64,000 bases of DNA from Lineus longissimus (lineage: Eukaryota > Nemertea > Pilidiophora > Heteronemertea > Lineidae), in assembly GCF_910592395.1 (NCBI RefSeq), contig NC_088309.1, forward strand, positions 8,000,501 through 8,064,500, read 5' to 3'. A program made the translations under genes and the position numbers. Below are positions 46,415 to 60,409 of this stretch, piece by piece; positions within the stretch are counted from its first letter, which is position 1; each line of letters begins with the position of its first letter. The notes below the pieces were generated by a model, which worked only from the letters and a program-made list of their open reading frames with translations, was not told the DNA's origin and made no database searches.

Positions 46415-47314
46415 TTATGACTGCTAGTGTTCACAAAACATTGTATATTTATTTAATTTTCTTTCTGCCCTCATTTTGCATGCAAAAGAGCCAGTCTCTG
46501 AGAGATCAATGCTATCTCCTTGTTCAGGATTAGGTCACTCTTCTGAAAAAAGATGGCAGTGCATTAGATTGGCGGTCCTGGTTGTGACTTTGTCCTCATG
46601 TGACCATCTCTCTTTGACCATCTGCAATAATGGGAGCAAGCAGGTGGAGCAAGCGTGGTATTGAACAGGTAATGGACACTAAAACTATTGTACTTCTATG
46701 CACCTACTTCATCATCGAGTCTAGCATGCATATCCTAGTCGATCTTTATGAAAATTGACTTTTGATGTAAAATCGACGTCTAGGATAATACCATCACACC
46801 ATCAGCCAAAACTGTAATTACAATATAAAATAAATAATTCTAAAGATGCTTGGTTCATTTGACCATTTGATCATTTGCTCTACGTCCGTGATTTGACTAA
46901 TCACCTAATCACCTATTCATATTCATGATAATTGCCTCTGGTGACGCGGCGGCGGTCCAACATCCATTTGTTGAACCGTCCGTCACTTCATCCGTGTTGA
47001 GGCATCTCGCGTCAAGCTTTATCAGACCCTGATTTGCAATTGGAGGTCCGGCACTCACCGTGACAGGACCGACCTTAAAAATTTGAAACAGTTTTGAAGT
47101 CGATTTCCGGTGAGACATTGCGCGGGAAACATTCCCCGTGCTGTTGGGCTCCCGAAGCAGTCCATAGTCACCCTAAAGAAGAGGGAGATGTGAGGCCGAT
47201 CCCTACCTCCGGAGGGTAGCCCATACGTGCGGTATCTGTGCATCTAGACGCACAGTCCCTAAGACGAACTCGGGACTGCGACTGTTATATATAGAGGTTG
47301 GGATTGGATGTGAA

Positions 47315-47551
47315 GCGCCGCGAGAAAACGAGTGATTTAAATCACAGCCTAGCGATTAATGGCTACTATGTGTATGTGCGACAAATTGATTTCTCGTACG
47401 TCTGCGGATAAAACCGGCGATCAGTCGGTTTGATGAGTGACTCGAAGGTCGCTGCGACCTGCAATTACCACCGCAAACCAGCGAATATCGTCGCATGCGA
47501 TTTAAATTGCAGGTCGCAGTGATTTAAATCGCTCGTTTTCGAGCACAGCGC
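47315..47551. mobile_element. Foldback/MITE-like element rich in GATTTAAATC
   Basis: The left end GCGCCGCGAGAAAACGAGTG followed by ATTTAAATCAC is matched, inverted, by the right end, which reads GCGCTGTGCTCGAAAACGAG on the other strand. Inside is a second inverted pair, GCGACCTGCAATT at about 47450 and AATTGCAGGTCGC at about 47504. The 10-bp palindrome GATTTAAATC occurs intact near both ends, and GCGATTTAAATTGC is related. No clear target-site duplication and no coding capacity. Confidence 0.55.
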
Positions 47552-48952
47552 CTATTTAGAATAAGATGTCGTCGAATCAGCGCATAGACCCTTGGACGCA
47601 GCTGCATCATGCTTTTAGTGAGCTAGGGAGGACCGAATATTCATGTAGTCTGATATTTCCCACCATGAGATGTGACCGCATTTCCCCGATATTGACACTA
47701 TGGTAATCCTTCGATAGATTTACGACCCATAACCACTTATCTTATGCATGGAAACATGATGGAAAAGACTGAAAGTGCCGTTCATTATGGAAGATTATGC
47801 AAGAAGAAGCTCTTAATTTGTGATGTCGCACACAGCGCCGTATTTCAATGACATCAAAACAATGGAACACGCCATCTTAACGGGCGCCAAATGCACCAGA
47901 GTACCATGTCGTCTGCTGAACATGATTTTACAATCATGCTCCCCATTCGCTGATTCAACTGCTTTAGCTAGTTCATTAAATAGACCAAACCAAGCATACT
48001 TTCATCAATGAAGCATTGATTGTGGTCGTGTGCCACTGATGCGCAAGGTACCAATGCGTGGCTATTTTTTTTCCACGGTGCAGCCAACCGCGATTACCAT
48101 TTCCGGTTACGCTAATGGTTCCGTCTCTGCGGGACTTTGCGAAGAAAGCCACTGCTGGGGGATAGGAAATAGTCCCTATGGAATTCGGATGAAATGAGGC
48201 GAATTTCTAATTTACTTTCTTTGGAGATCAATCACAGGGAGAATGTCAGAAGGCGTGCTTCGTCGCAGCATTAAGAATTAGTCCAGAACGACACAACCAT
48301 GATGCAGCAATACTGTCCCAGAGAGTGCTTTCTGATTATGCCATTACCGTAATGAGAAAGTCAGCCTCTGAAAATATCGCAATGCTGTTTCAACGACAAA
48401 CTGATTTGGTTTCTGTTGCGGTCTTTGGTACAACCGGTCTTTGTACCTTGATTTCTTGAGCAGGGGCTGCACGCATTTCATTTTCTCAATGACGCTGGTC
48501 GACAAACGCGATCAAAGCGCACGTACTCTGCATCGTGGTGAGGCTGTCGGAAGGGGCTAATGCTATCACGGGTATAGATGATCCGTCCCACAGTCCAATA
48601 GCGCTCTCTGGCAATAGTCTGTGATATCAAGAACCGAGCCGAACTCTACGCAACCCCGACGACGAACAATTACTTGAGACAAGAATTATCTCTAATCTTA
48701 AAGCTCTAATCCTACGATTTTCCAGACGGACCCGCATCAGTTAATTAGAGGACATTACTTCGAGTCGACCACTACCATGACCATACCCGAGACGGCGGTA
48801 TACACACAAGAACCTCATCTTACGCGGGTACACTTCGAATGTAGTGATATTAGCCTCATTTCGCCCCCCTGAGAAAGAAAATATGATATTGGAATCTGGT
48901 TCTGCATTGGAAGCCTACATTTCTTAAGAAGTGGTACATAGTCAGAAAGTCA

Positions 48953-49184
48953 TGTTAGTGCAGGATGCCCCCTATCAGCTCACACCAACCACGACCCCCT
49001 TGGATCTCGTTTTTTCCCGCCATTGTCATTTTAAAACGGACAAATAGGGCAAATTGGGATGGATTTCGGGTGTGGCTGGGACTAAAAATGCGAGTTGTTT
49101 TATATTGTAGCGACTGGAATGGCATGTTAGTGCAGGATGCTCCCTATCACCTCACACCAACCACGACCCCCTTGGATCTCGTTA
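48953..49184 (+). repeat. 58-bp direct repeat pair
   Basis: GTTAGTGCAGGATGCYCCCT starts at 48953 and again at 49127; both copies continue through CACACCAACCACGACCCCC to TTGGATCTCGTT with two differences. The 116 bp between them are unrelated. The ORF 48965-49261 spans both copies and is probably accidental. Confidence 0.75.
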
Positions 49185-52100
49185 TGGAAAAGGGCATTTT
49201 CGCAAGGTTGTCGGAAGAAATCGGGGTGTCAACAGGCAGATTCATATGTGCGTTCTCTTGACAACTACATGTTTTAAGTACATGTAGCAGTATTGCATCA
49301 GCCAACATGTTTAGCGGACAACCAGGCCTGCTTCGGGCTCCAGCTTCCTGACTATACAGTTAGTTGTATAATGTTAAATCGTGGCAAGGTGTTTGTTTCA
49401 TCATGATACAACGATACGTCCAACAATATCATATTTTATAATATTCATTATGGAGATGAGAAACATTGATCTCTTCCTGCATGAACGGATAACTTCGAGG
49501 AAAATGCACCACGAAGAGTAATTAAAATTGATCAATTGGGTATTGACCAGGATATGCTTATATACCGTACTTAGTTAATGTTACGTTGACGCTAAGGTGG
49601 TGAGGCAGTCAAGCTGTGTTACATTGATTTTTTAACCCTTTCAAGACTGGAAAAAACAGCAAATAACGTTAAAGGGTCAACCTAGGCATGAGACATGTTG
49701 GTTTCTTAAAACATAATATCTTCCAGCAGGACTGAAAATCATTGAATTGCAATAAACAATGCATTAGAACGGGGCGTAACCTTAGGCCTGCCTAAAATTC
49801 ATAAGCTTTGTCCATAAGTGCCTCGCAACACAGCGAAAATCGTTTTCAGCGTTGGTGTAATACTACCAGTGGCGGCGCATGTTGGCAAGCAGGGGTATTA
49901 TCCTCCTGACAAGGCTACTCCCATGCACACGTTGTCCCTTTTAATACCAACGTCTCTTGTTCGAAATCACAGCATTTCATTCGAAACAACATACAACATT
50001 GTAGTAAATGAGACCTTAGGAATACCGTGTCAGTGCAAGTTCTGTCACGATACACACATGCAATGGATTATTCATAATTTCATTTCGATAAAAATGCAAC
50101 ACGAGCCGTTTTTGACAGATGTGCCCAAAGTTAACGGTCTGCTGGGCTAGCCTCATCATGGGGACACAGCCTCCTTTGTTAGTTTTCGGGCATGTCGGGC
50201 TCCATGTTGAATAATCGTGAGAGCACAAAGAAGTCACCTGAATGGACCGAAGCACACAATATGTGGACTTCGAGTAGGACACAAAGAGCCAGTGCGAGCG
50301 CGTGGCATAGGCACAGCAGGTTGCAAGGCAAAAAAATGTTCAAAAACACACGGTTTTCAGCATGTTTTCAATGGAAATAAATATACAGGCAGTGTGATTA
50401 ATCATTGCAAAATTCGCTGCAGATACAAATTTTACAATTTACAATTACCAGAAATTGTACTTAGTTCGTTTTTAAAATTTGATTTCTGACTGGAAACACA
50501 TTAAACAGATCATTATTTTGTTAACCAATTGTATGCAAGACACGATTCGCCAGTAGACGACGTTTGCAACATGCATCTAGATGATGTTAATTAGTTATTT
50601 TCAATGATGATGTGAATGTAATTGGGCCAAACTTAATAATTTCAATGACAGCTTCCATTTACAGCCGTTATTCTGTCCGGAGGTTAATGAAATGGGGCGT
50701 CGTATTTTTTCAGAGGTCGGCTGTATGGGTTTTTATTTCGGCACGGATAAGATGAATTACTACACACCAGCCAAACATGCAAGAAAGGCAAACAGAAATG
50801 GTTTATTCCGTATGCATTTTCAAGCTTTTTTCCTGATGTTCCCATTAAAAACGCAGAATTGAATGACAACCTTGATGTAAATGAAATGGTTTCTTGTCAT
50901 TCGTTGGTTACATTTAACATTCAACCGCACCAAAATATCGACTTTTTTCGCTTTTCCTTTCCACGCAGTTGAGATATTGGCCACGTTTTTTGTTACATTC
51001 CTACTATCACAGACTTCAATCTACAGATCGCAAGATGAAGAAGGAGAATCAATGATAGTTGTTTACACAGGAATCAAATATTTCTCTGGCTTACTAACAT
51101 CAGATAAGCTTTTGAACCAAAATGTATATTTGGGCAGCAGGGAAGTCAAGGACATCCTTAGCTAGAGGCACTTGGTGAAGTGACCGAGATGTGGGAAACA
51201 AAGGGAAAACACGGAATTCATTGATGGCTTTAATGTCAGATTTCGGGGATGGCCAGAGATACCATTAAAACAAAAGGCAAAGTTATCAGGAACAGAAGGA
51301 ATGAAAGACTTCATTATGGATTCTTATTTAAACTTGATTTCATTTTAATAAAATTTCACATTATTGTTTCTGTTTTCGTCGAACACTTCAATGGTTAACT
51401 TTTTTTTTAGAGAAATGGGGTAATCCCCATCTTGGTCACAAAAGTAACGCCATGCAGAGGCCTGCATTTCAGCAGATTTCCGACTGCTGCTGACAAACGC
51501 CAACACAAACTAATTCCAAAAATGCTATTTCGATCTTTATTACTGTGTCTCCTCCGAAGGAGATGTTTATAAACAGTGGCACTTATGAGTAATAGAACTT
51601 TGACGATTACAGCTGACTGAGGTCACCATCTCGGTCATGGGATCCCGAGGCATGATGTATTGTTGTTCCGAATGTTATTTCTTTCACAAAAAAACCCAAA
51701 AAACATTTCAATCGAGGTGGCCGCAGACGATTTTCTTGGGAATAAGAACCTTTTGCTGTTTTTTTAGGATCTTATCATCAACAACAAAAATACGGCAAGA
51801 AATCTTAAGATTGGCCCTTTACTGATGATAAAATCCAGCGTAGAGAAATCAACATTATACATTGTAGTAGTTTTTCCAAAGCTGACGTTGCCGGCTTAAT
51901 AAATGTCTCATTTCCAAGCTGCAACCATACTTTTCTACACAGTGGATCTTTGCTTAAAGTAACCATATCTTTGTGAATGAGAAACTCAAAGAACTTGTAT
52001 TACATTGAGAAATCAAACATTTCCATCGCAAGTTTGCTTTCTGTATTCATTTCGATCAAACAAAGCAACAGTGTCTCGTTGTCCCAGGTTGTGAAGTGAA

Positions 52101-52857
52101 TGTTAAACAAAGACGCTGACAAATCGTGTTGCTATAGAAATGAACAGAATACACACACTGTATGATTGATTTATTCGCGTCTGGGCTACCTGGTATATAC
52201 TTAATACTCTCATTACATCATTTACTTGGATAGACCCAGGAGTCCGGAAAGCTTCTTCTCTAATAGAAACCACATTGCCGTAGAGAAGCAGGATGTAGCC
52301 CATCGTACAGTTCATCTTACTCTAGAATTCATACACCATCCGTAGATTTGGGACAGTCAGAAGAGTAGGCCACCGTCATTTTCTTGGAAGGAAAATTAAC
52401 TGGACAACGGAGTTATAAAACGTGACAGAACAGAATGTAATCCTTATAGGCCTATGATAAACTCCCTCGAGAAAATCTCATGAGCGTATATCAGCTGGTT
52501 TAAATTTAGCACGACAAGCATATACATGATAAAGCAGATGCTATGGCTGTTCCATACTTCATTCTGTGAGTGAGTGTTCAACGTGTGTGTGTCTTCAATG
52601 AATGGGCTTTTGTGATGAATTCATAACTCGGATTATCTCATATAGATCAGTTGAGTGGATTCGGTGGTGGTGAGGAGAATTAGCGGGCAGCTTTCCCTAC
52701 TCAAACTGCTTATCAAACCTACATTCCAGTATCTGGCTGCTGCTGGTACGAGTACAGAAGCTGAGTGTAGCTGAGAGGATTGGACTGAGTTGATGCTGTG
52801 CAGCCTCCGAGACAGGTCGGCAGCGCGGGATTATAACTCCAGTAGGCAGTACACAAC

Positions 52858-55800
52858 ATGGAGCTAAAAGTACAGATACATCATCGGACGTTGCGGAGTG
52901 GTAAAAACAAAGGAGTAATTCTAACAGAAACGTGGCATACTTTTTATTTATTGGTTGTGACTATATTATTCAGTATTGTGGAGACGAGGCCTACGCCTTT
53001 GCCGCCAAGTTATAAGCATGGGACAAAGAAACCAGTGAATCCTGGGGTAGCTGGCATCATGGAACATGGGATGGTAAGTTTATCAATCACTTATTAGAAA
53101 ATGATGCTGTTGTTGATGATGCTGTAGTAATCTATGTTGAGCAGATGAGGCAAGTCTCTGTTTGCTTCGGACTGACCTGTTTATCAGATATATATATATA
53201 GATAGAGAGATAGATAGATGGATAGCTATCTAAGTTTTCCTCGGGACATTTCTTACGATGGCGTCAATAAGGGGTTCTTAGTAGTTGTAATTTGTGCACA
53301 TAACTGATAGAAGAAAGGATTCACTCATTACGTCATTTTACTCATTGGGTTTGGAAGGTCGTTCGGCGCATTGATCCGCATTTATTGATCAGGAGGTTAG
53401 GACGGAGGATGGCTCAGGGGTGGTCCGTAGTCGAGTGGGGCCGTCAATCAGCGGGCTTATAAACTTCTTTGGTGTGGTGCAAAAGTAGTTTACTGAATGC
53501 AAAAGTAGTGATGCACTTGAGGAAGTGTAACGCCGCTTCCGCACATGATGACGATAAATTCAGCAGCAGCTGGCCTGTGACAGTCTTATTATGATTATTC
53601 CTATATGAGCTGCCACTGTCGATTGCATGCTGGGAAGGATTGGCGCGACCTAACAAATAATATTATTGCATTGTGTTTTCATTCTCATCTGCTCTCTGTG
53701 CAATGTGAATGCATATCATTATGTCTGTACCATACCAGTATTTTTATAACTAGAACCATGCTGTATGAAAATGCATGACCCAGGCATACATAACACAATG
53801 TCCTAATGAACGAAATAACTGTTGCATGATTGACTCTGTAATTACGTTGCAAGAGAGATGTTTTTATGTATCATAGGAACATAATGCATCACATGTGGAA
53901 TGCTTCTGCATGAATACATCTGAGTGATATTTTTTAAGCGATTTATTGCCTCGGTTGGATTATCGATCTTGGATGGATTCCAGGCCTAGCCAGATCGGTC
54001 CAGGGCTCTCTGTTGACAGACACACTTTGAATAAATGCTGTATTGAAAAACACGTTGGTTACAATGTTCCACTTCTAAAATAGATTATGTATTAGCCTCG
54101 TTTTGGTCACAGAGGTCATAACCTCTTGGGTTGAAATAAACTGTGTCGAGAGCAGATTCGCGGTGGATTACGGCTAAAATATATCAAATTTCAGGTGTTT
54201 TGCGGAATAAGAATCGAAAATAGCCATATGGAAATATATGCTGGGTTCGAGCACACCGAACCTGGCATCAGCGAAGTCTTTTGCTTACCGGGTATGCAGA
54301 CCAGACCATCACTGCACCAATCAGTGATTCATGGTGTTTTTAATAATAAAGATGGCAAGATACAATCTTGTTGATTAAATTCAGCCGGCAGTAAGGTTAA
54401 TTACCTCTTTTTGTTGTGTGACCACGAGTTGTTCGAAATACTGCATATGTCTGGAATTGCTGTCAACCTACATTAATTAATCATGAAATTATCGCTTTGT
54501 TTGTCTTGCAATACATTAGGGGAAATGACAAATCTCAATATTGATAGATTTTTGTGCGAACCAGTCATCCAAGTCAGTAATGAAATTCAATAGAATATCC
54601 TGTTATATGATGAGTGTACTTTTCAGATACTCCTATGTATGCTTAATTGAGCTTATATAAATTAAGACCATAAATTGATACCGAGGTGAATTATGTGGCG
54701 CAGGTGTTGCTCTGTTTTGTCCCCTTGGAGTATATATAGCCAGCCATGATCTGAGTCACATCAAACGTTCAACCCATACTATCATACATACGAAGAATTA
54801 TTCAGAATATCATACACTAATTTCGATCAACATAATATGCACAAGCATTAGAAAACCGGTTGGGTCGGTGAAATAGCACTAATGTTCGAGGGCCTGCTGA
54901 GGAATATGGCTACTGGGATGGCGCATGTTCATCGCATCCTGGGATTCAGGTTCATTACAAAATATCGAGTACATTGAAAATCTCTGGTAATGTCTGGATG
55001 CGTTCATTTGTCATCACAATACTACTCCATGTTAAAATGATACAGGCCACAGGGAGGTTGGATGCTGCAGACAATGTCAATATGCGTATATATGATAGTA
55101 TTCATTTTGTTATCTATTTCTTTATTGGACTCTTTGCTGCGTGACTTCTGATACCCAGAGCTTCTCCATGAACAATGAACATGCCATAAAAGGCTATGTT
55201 AATATGAAAACCGTGGACGTCAAGATGGAGCCTCTTAAGTATTGCTTATTAGTCACCAGTCAATGTGCATTATTTGAGCAATGCCTCATGCCTTGTGTGA
55301 TCTGATCGACTGGATTAGATAGATTATACAGTCATCATCAACCCGAGATCAGTACTTTTCCCGTCCTATACAAATATAAACAATTTCTGATCAGTTTTTT
55401 CTCACAGTGTTACATCATGCGATGCCAGATGGTATACATATCAGTTCTTCAAAAGGCACTCCTCATTGTCAAATACTTGTATAACTGATCCACTCGAGAC
55501 GCGTTCCACACAGACAAATTGAAATTGAGAAGTTTTATTCATTGGTGACATTCTCAACTCAGACGAGTTAAGACAGAACAGGAAGGGGTCTAAATACCTC
55601 AAAGGGAATGATTCATTGCTTGAACGACCCTGGTATCATCTCCATTGTTCGCCGGGGTGGTCTGTCACTCCCATGTTTGCGCCGAGTGGATTATGTATGG
55701 AGAGACCGTCAGACTCATCAATTTCTCCAGTGAATCATCAGTTTATATGTACAGAGGGATCACTGAGGCTTTGATCACTGGGGCACATCAATGCACGTAG

Positions 55801-58800
55801 ACAGTAAACGTATATCAATTATCTTGATTAGGTGATCCGTCTCCCTAGTCCCCGAGGACACATGTATTACTACATGCCTTTAAGGGTCACATGGAGCTCC
55901 TTGGGGCTGAGTGTTATGTAGGGTTGAATGTTACTTGAAACCATGGCACTATCGTGGTGAAGCTAATATTAGATTAAAAATGTTATAAGGAATGTTCAAC
56001 GATAAAATCTTATTAAGTCAAAGAAAATTTCAGCTGATTTAATTCAATGACGTGTCTGTGTCCGGACGACTGTATGGCATCCTTACTCTCAGGCGTTTGC
56101 GTCACCACTATCGAGCTCGTTAGGGTGAGTGATTCAGCGATATCAAAACATTGCTGGTCAAGACGACCGTATGGAGGCATTAACTCCTACAATAATTCAA
56201 TGTTTTCAACCAATATCCTCGTTGTCCTGACAAACGGCATTTCTTGTATATATTTTACCATGAATTAAGAAAGACACAGTTTTCGTCATGTATATATTTA
56301 TATACGTATAATTTTTAAACGTATCAATTAACAATATCAGGGAGGATACGACTTTCCATGTTCTTATTTGTAAGTAAGACAGTTTTAATGAGAAATCGTA
56401 TGAAACAGTACGTCCATGATATCATTCTTCAGGACATGGTTTTAGTAATGAGGATCAAGTGATGACGTCGTTTTCTAAATATTGGAATTCTGAAAGTTCT
56501 CAGTAAATTTTAGAGTGTGACACCCTTCAGTTGGCCTATTTACACTAAAATATAAACTTTTCGTCAGAGTGTTTGAGTGTCCTTTAAGTGGAGCATGTGA
56601 TCACTATAAGTTGAGTATAAAGAAAAGTTCTGCATACTCGGTAATGATATCAATTTATGGAATTGTATGAAATGACATACTTAATGGAGTATTAATGGGA
56701 AATTAATTGACAATTTAAATCTGACCCAGTACTTTTTGACGAGGGTTTATACATGTACATTGTCAAATCATGTCCTGTCCAGGTCTTGGTACTTTACACA
56801 TACCTGCGAAATCTTTGCCGCAATGGCTCAATTACGGTACCTTTAGCCTAATTGCAAATAGTTGAAGATTTCTCATGATGTTTATGAAAATGAAAATCTG
56901 CTCCAAAAATGTCAGTGTAGGCTATAGTAATACCATTTGCCTCTTCCTTAAACAACTTGCTTGGGTCTTCTGGTCAAACTTGACCAATCGGAAGTCAGGC
57001 CTAATTATGCCTTCTGCGCCGAACAAGGAACAAGGTAGATTTCTTCTGACCAAAAGAGGGCGTCATCGACACCAGGGTTAATACCACTGTTTTTCCGATA
57101 TCCTATGCTACTCTTTCAGTGTGTCGGAAAATATATATTTTCTTAAATATCATGTTGCTGTCTACACTCCGGACGCAGTTGTGTTGACATCGTCACTGCC
57201 CACATGGACAGTCTAGACAATGGACAGCCTTTTGAGTCTTGCCTCCAGTCAATAACAAGCCACATTGTTCCTGAAGTACGTTGATGTCATATTGTTGTTC
57301 TTGGTATAAAAACATTAGTTGGAACTACAATTGGCCGTTAATTATCCCAACAAAATACATACTATTATCTTATTAGTCAATGATGCCTAATGAACTCGAA
57401 TGATAATGACTTCCATCGGATGTATTCATGAGTGTGGAACCCAGCGGGAGTATATGTAACACGTTACAAATGCACCCTAAAAATCATCACCTTTTGTATA
57501 ATAACTGTATCACAGACTAAAATTTATTGTAATTTCTGATGGGTACAGCAGTCACATCTAAACAATTTAAATACAAAACCCCTTAGTATTCTACGAAAGC
57601 TCCTATTGAGTAATTTGTTTGCGGCTCATCGCCGAACTATGACCTTCCAAATTGTATCGGACCGAGACTAACATGCTGCGGCAAAAACTTCCGGAGAAGA
57701 TTAGGAAAACTTGCATTTCCGATTATTGGCAACGCAAATAAGCTATTTTGACAAAAGCGTTGCTGTGTTTTCGTATCAAACTACGCATGTTATTTTTACA
57801 CCGGAGACTTTCTAAACCAATAGCAAACAATTACCTCACTGTCAACCTTCAGAGATATACGCCTAACCTTTATTGACACGTTTCCATAAATTCAGAGAAA
57901 AAATTCTGTTTGAAAAAGAACAAACTAACTAAATGTATGCACCAATTATACAATTACTGTACATTGTTATCCGTAATCAACAATGGGCGAACAAAGTTGA
58001 GGGAAGTACTTATTATCAAAATGGCACTTGAAACATCCCTTAGGAGAAATTCTATCCTTAAGGGTAACGGAAATGACCAACCTTGCCAATGCTAGTCCAT
58101 AGTTCACAGATTCGGCCGCATGAGCCATACTGTATACGTCTGGCGTGTTCGCTACAAACGTTATATTTGCAAGAGTCACCTTTAGTTGCCCCACAACCTG
58201 ACAAGATCTTGATTGTACTTCTACGCCGAATCATATTGATCCCCTCTCCTGCCGAACAACTGATATTTTCCAAGTTAAAGTTTAAGTTCGGTTATTTTTA
58301 AGCACATCCATCAAGCGCTTCGGCATCCCGGAATATTCAGGGATATCGAGGGGTACATCACGAACCCTAAATGTCCGCTATGCGCAACTCTCTACGCGAA
58401 ACCACAATCCGATTACGGAGAGCATTAGATTGCCTTGTTCATGTACCTTACCGTACCGTACTGCAGTTGTGATTGTACTCTCTCATTATGTGGAAACGAC
58501 ATAAACGACGGACATGTAATTCTGCTTCGGAAATGAACCCGCCCAGTCACCGGGAATCGAACGAAACGGGTATTATCGGTCCCCACCAGGCTTCCCCCAG
58601 TAGCTGAACACCGCTGTCATGCCATAGCAAAAATAATTAGATTGCCCCGTAAGTAGCATTTGATGTTAACATGTCTCTTTAGAAGAGCTATTCCGCAATT
58701 TTAGCTTGTAACGTGCTGCAAATTATCGTGTTATTAAAATCTCCTTCTCGCGGTGAACTGAACAAAGGCAACCTGCCGTGAACGGCGCGTGGTGAATTGG

Positions 58801-60409
58801 TCTTTGTTGCTTGAGGGGGCCACGCGTCTCTGCATTGTGAAGCAATGGACCACGACTTTTGCTTCTCCAGTTAATTCTGCATCAGTAATCGTCCCCTGAA
58901 TAGGCTGTAGTTGAATCAGAATCTTACCCAGGCGAGTGCTAAGTGCTTTATGATGTTCCCATCGCGTCCTTGGCAACGCGGACAAAGCTGGACGCATCAG
59001 TAATACTGTTTCATCCAGTGTCACGTTGGGTTATGCCCAGTCAATTACGGACATTAAGAATGAGGTTTATGTTTTCTGTCTGTGGGACCGACACTTCTTC
59101 AATTTCCTGACCAGCCCATTCAGTTAACTTTTGCAACAATTTCACGAGATTGTCGCACTCAGTGTTGGTTTATGTCGAGATTGTTCTGTCACCTGGAACA
59201 GTCCGATAACGATGAACCTGTGGTGGTCTCTGAAAGCGATGAAGGTGCTGGGCAAAATACATGTCAGCAAGGAAGGTGCGTGCACTTTTGACTAAAACAT
59301 GATGAACTGTTAGTATATTGTATCGGGGACCTTGAGGATTGAGCCCCTGAATTTGAATTTTAAAGACTTCATCTTCCCTGGCGTTATCAGATGGTGCTAA
59401 AATGTACTATTGACTAAAGTTGACGAAAATTCGCAGAAATATGCAACCGTTAAACTTCTTCGAAGGGAGATTCTTATTTCGCCGAATACCTCCAATGGGT
59501 ATATATATTTGTTTTGGTCGATAAGGTTTTCAAGAGCTCAAAAACCTTTAAGTGTAGTGCGGAGAGCAGGAAGCTGAGGGATGGCTGTATCAGCTTGCTG
59601 AGTGATGAGGGCCCCACGGCAGCATTTTTTAGAACAGCTTGCTTTTAGCGTAGTAATTACTTAACGGAAAGTAACGGTACTCAGTAGAAGGATATGACAG
59701 GAAATTTTACCTCGGGCAGCGCTTGGCAAAAATGGTGGCTTTAGATCATCCGAGGACTGAGATTTTATCGTATACAGACTCAATGCTGACGTATTCGTCT
59801 GCTGATCGCATGAGGAAGGTGTGGACTGCCTCGCCTTGACACCGTCTCGTCGTAATCAGCTTTAAAGGCACAAGCGACCAAGAATAGTTAGACCGCGGTT
59901 TTCCCGTTCAGACAAAAATTCCGTACAGTGTCATCTTGCATCCTACAGCCTACAGCCATGTGTGAGTTCTTTACCACTGTTCTCACTTGTATGAGGAATG
60001 AATTCAAACCTTCAGAGTAACCAAACCAGACCCCAGTCCCGAACTGTTCATATTTGTCACTGGAGACCTCCTCCCTCCGGCCAATAGCGTCCCTTTAGAG
60101 CAGTAAATAATGTCCATATCTTGTCTCGTTACAGGGGTACTTGATGAAGTTCGGCTACCTACCTCAGTCAGATTTAGAAACAGGAGAACTTCGTTCATCA
60201 GAAGATTTAAAAAGGGCAATAAAAGACTTTCAGCGGATAGCTCACATCCCTGAGACGGGAGTACTTGACGCGAAAACATTGGACTTCATGCAGAAGCGGC
60301 GATGTGGCGTACCAGATACAGCAATATCAAACGATAGGACTAGTCGAACAAGGAATAAACGATATGCATTCGCGGGGAGCAAATGGTATAAAAACGACCT
60401 AACTTACAC
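52858..60409 (+). CDS. Matrix metalloproteinase, N-terminal part (first two coding exons; continues past right edge)
   Basis: Exon 1 is 52858-53073 (72 codons) with a basic N-end, a hydrophobic stretch FYLLVVTILFSIV (29-41), a signal peptide or signal anchor, and a Pro-rich linker. Exon 2 is 60135-60409 (acceptor TCTCGTTACAG, donor GTAAGT), phase 0 to exon 1. It encodes a peptidoglycan-binding-like prodomain: YLMKFGYLPQSDLETGELRS, AIKDFQRIAHIPETGVLDA and the cysteine switch RRCGVPD (127-133) with C129 as the zinc ligand of the latent enzyme. RTRNKR (143-148) follows, a furin-type activation site, then YAFAGSKWYKNDLTY, the usual start of the catalytic domain. No HExxHxxGxxH exon is visible before 64000, so the catalytic and hemopexin exons lie outside. 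The prodomain resembles MMP17/MMP25-like and MMP14-like proteins; the subfamily is uncertain. Joining the exons across 7 kb is inferred. Confidence 0.85.
53074..60134 (+). other. First intron of the MMP gene, no other gene seen
   Basis: 7.06 kb of AT-rich DNA. It holds a short TA/GATA microsatellite at 53187-53226. ORFs such as 56047-56268 plus, 57967-58194 minus, 58734-59024 minus and 60004-60279 minus (the last antisense to exon 2) have no recognisable features. A tRNA-like stretch near 58540-58610 was examined and rejected. Confidence 0.5.
53187..53226 (+). repeat. TA/GATA microsatellite
   Basis: TATATATATATAGATAGAGA followed by GATAGATAGATGGATAG; a short simple-sequence repeat in MMP intron 1. 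Confidence 0.8.

Larger units (their letters stand above)
46415..52857. other. Gene-poor intergenic stretch before the MMP gene
   Basis: No coding exon recognised in 6.4 kb. It contains a foldback element at 47315-47551 and a pair of 58-bp direct repeats at 48953 and 49127. ORFs up to about 110 codons (for example 49818-50150 plus, 50881-51165 plus) have no signal, domain or codon pattern I can support. 52600-52857 presumably holds the MMP promoter and 5' UTR; no TATA box stands out. Confidence 0.4.

Noticed and set aside
46909-47280. Possible structural RNA gene in a CpG-rich stretch before TATATATAGAGG
   Set aside because: Checked for 5S rRNA, tRNA and snRNA motifs; no conserved block was found, so no call is made.
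58540-58610. tRNA-like GTTCGATTCCCGG on the minus strand
   Set aside because: The T-stem does not pair (CGTTTCG before the loop versus CCCGGTG after it) and no cloverleaf with acceptor and D stems can be drawn. At most a decayed SINE head.
60004-60279. 91-codon minus-strand ORF
   Set aside because: Antisense to MMP exon 2, which has clear domain evidence.
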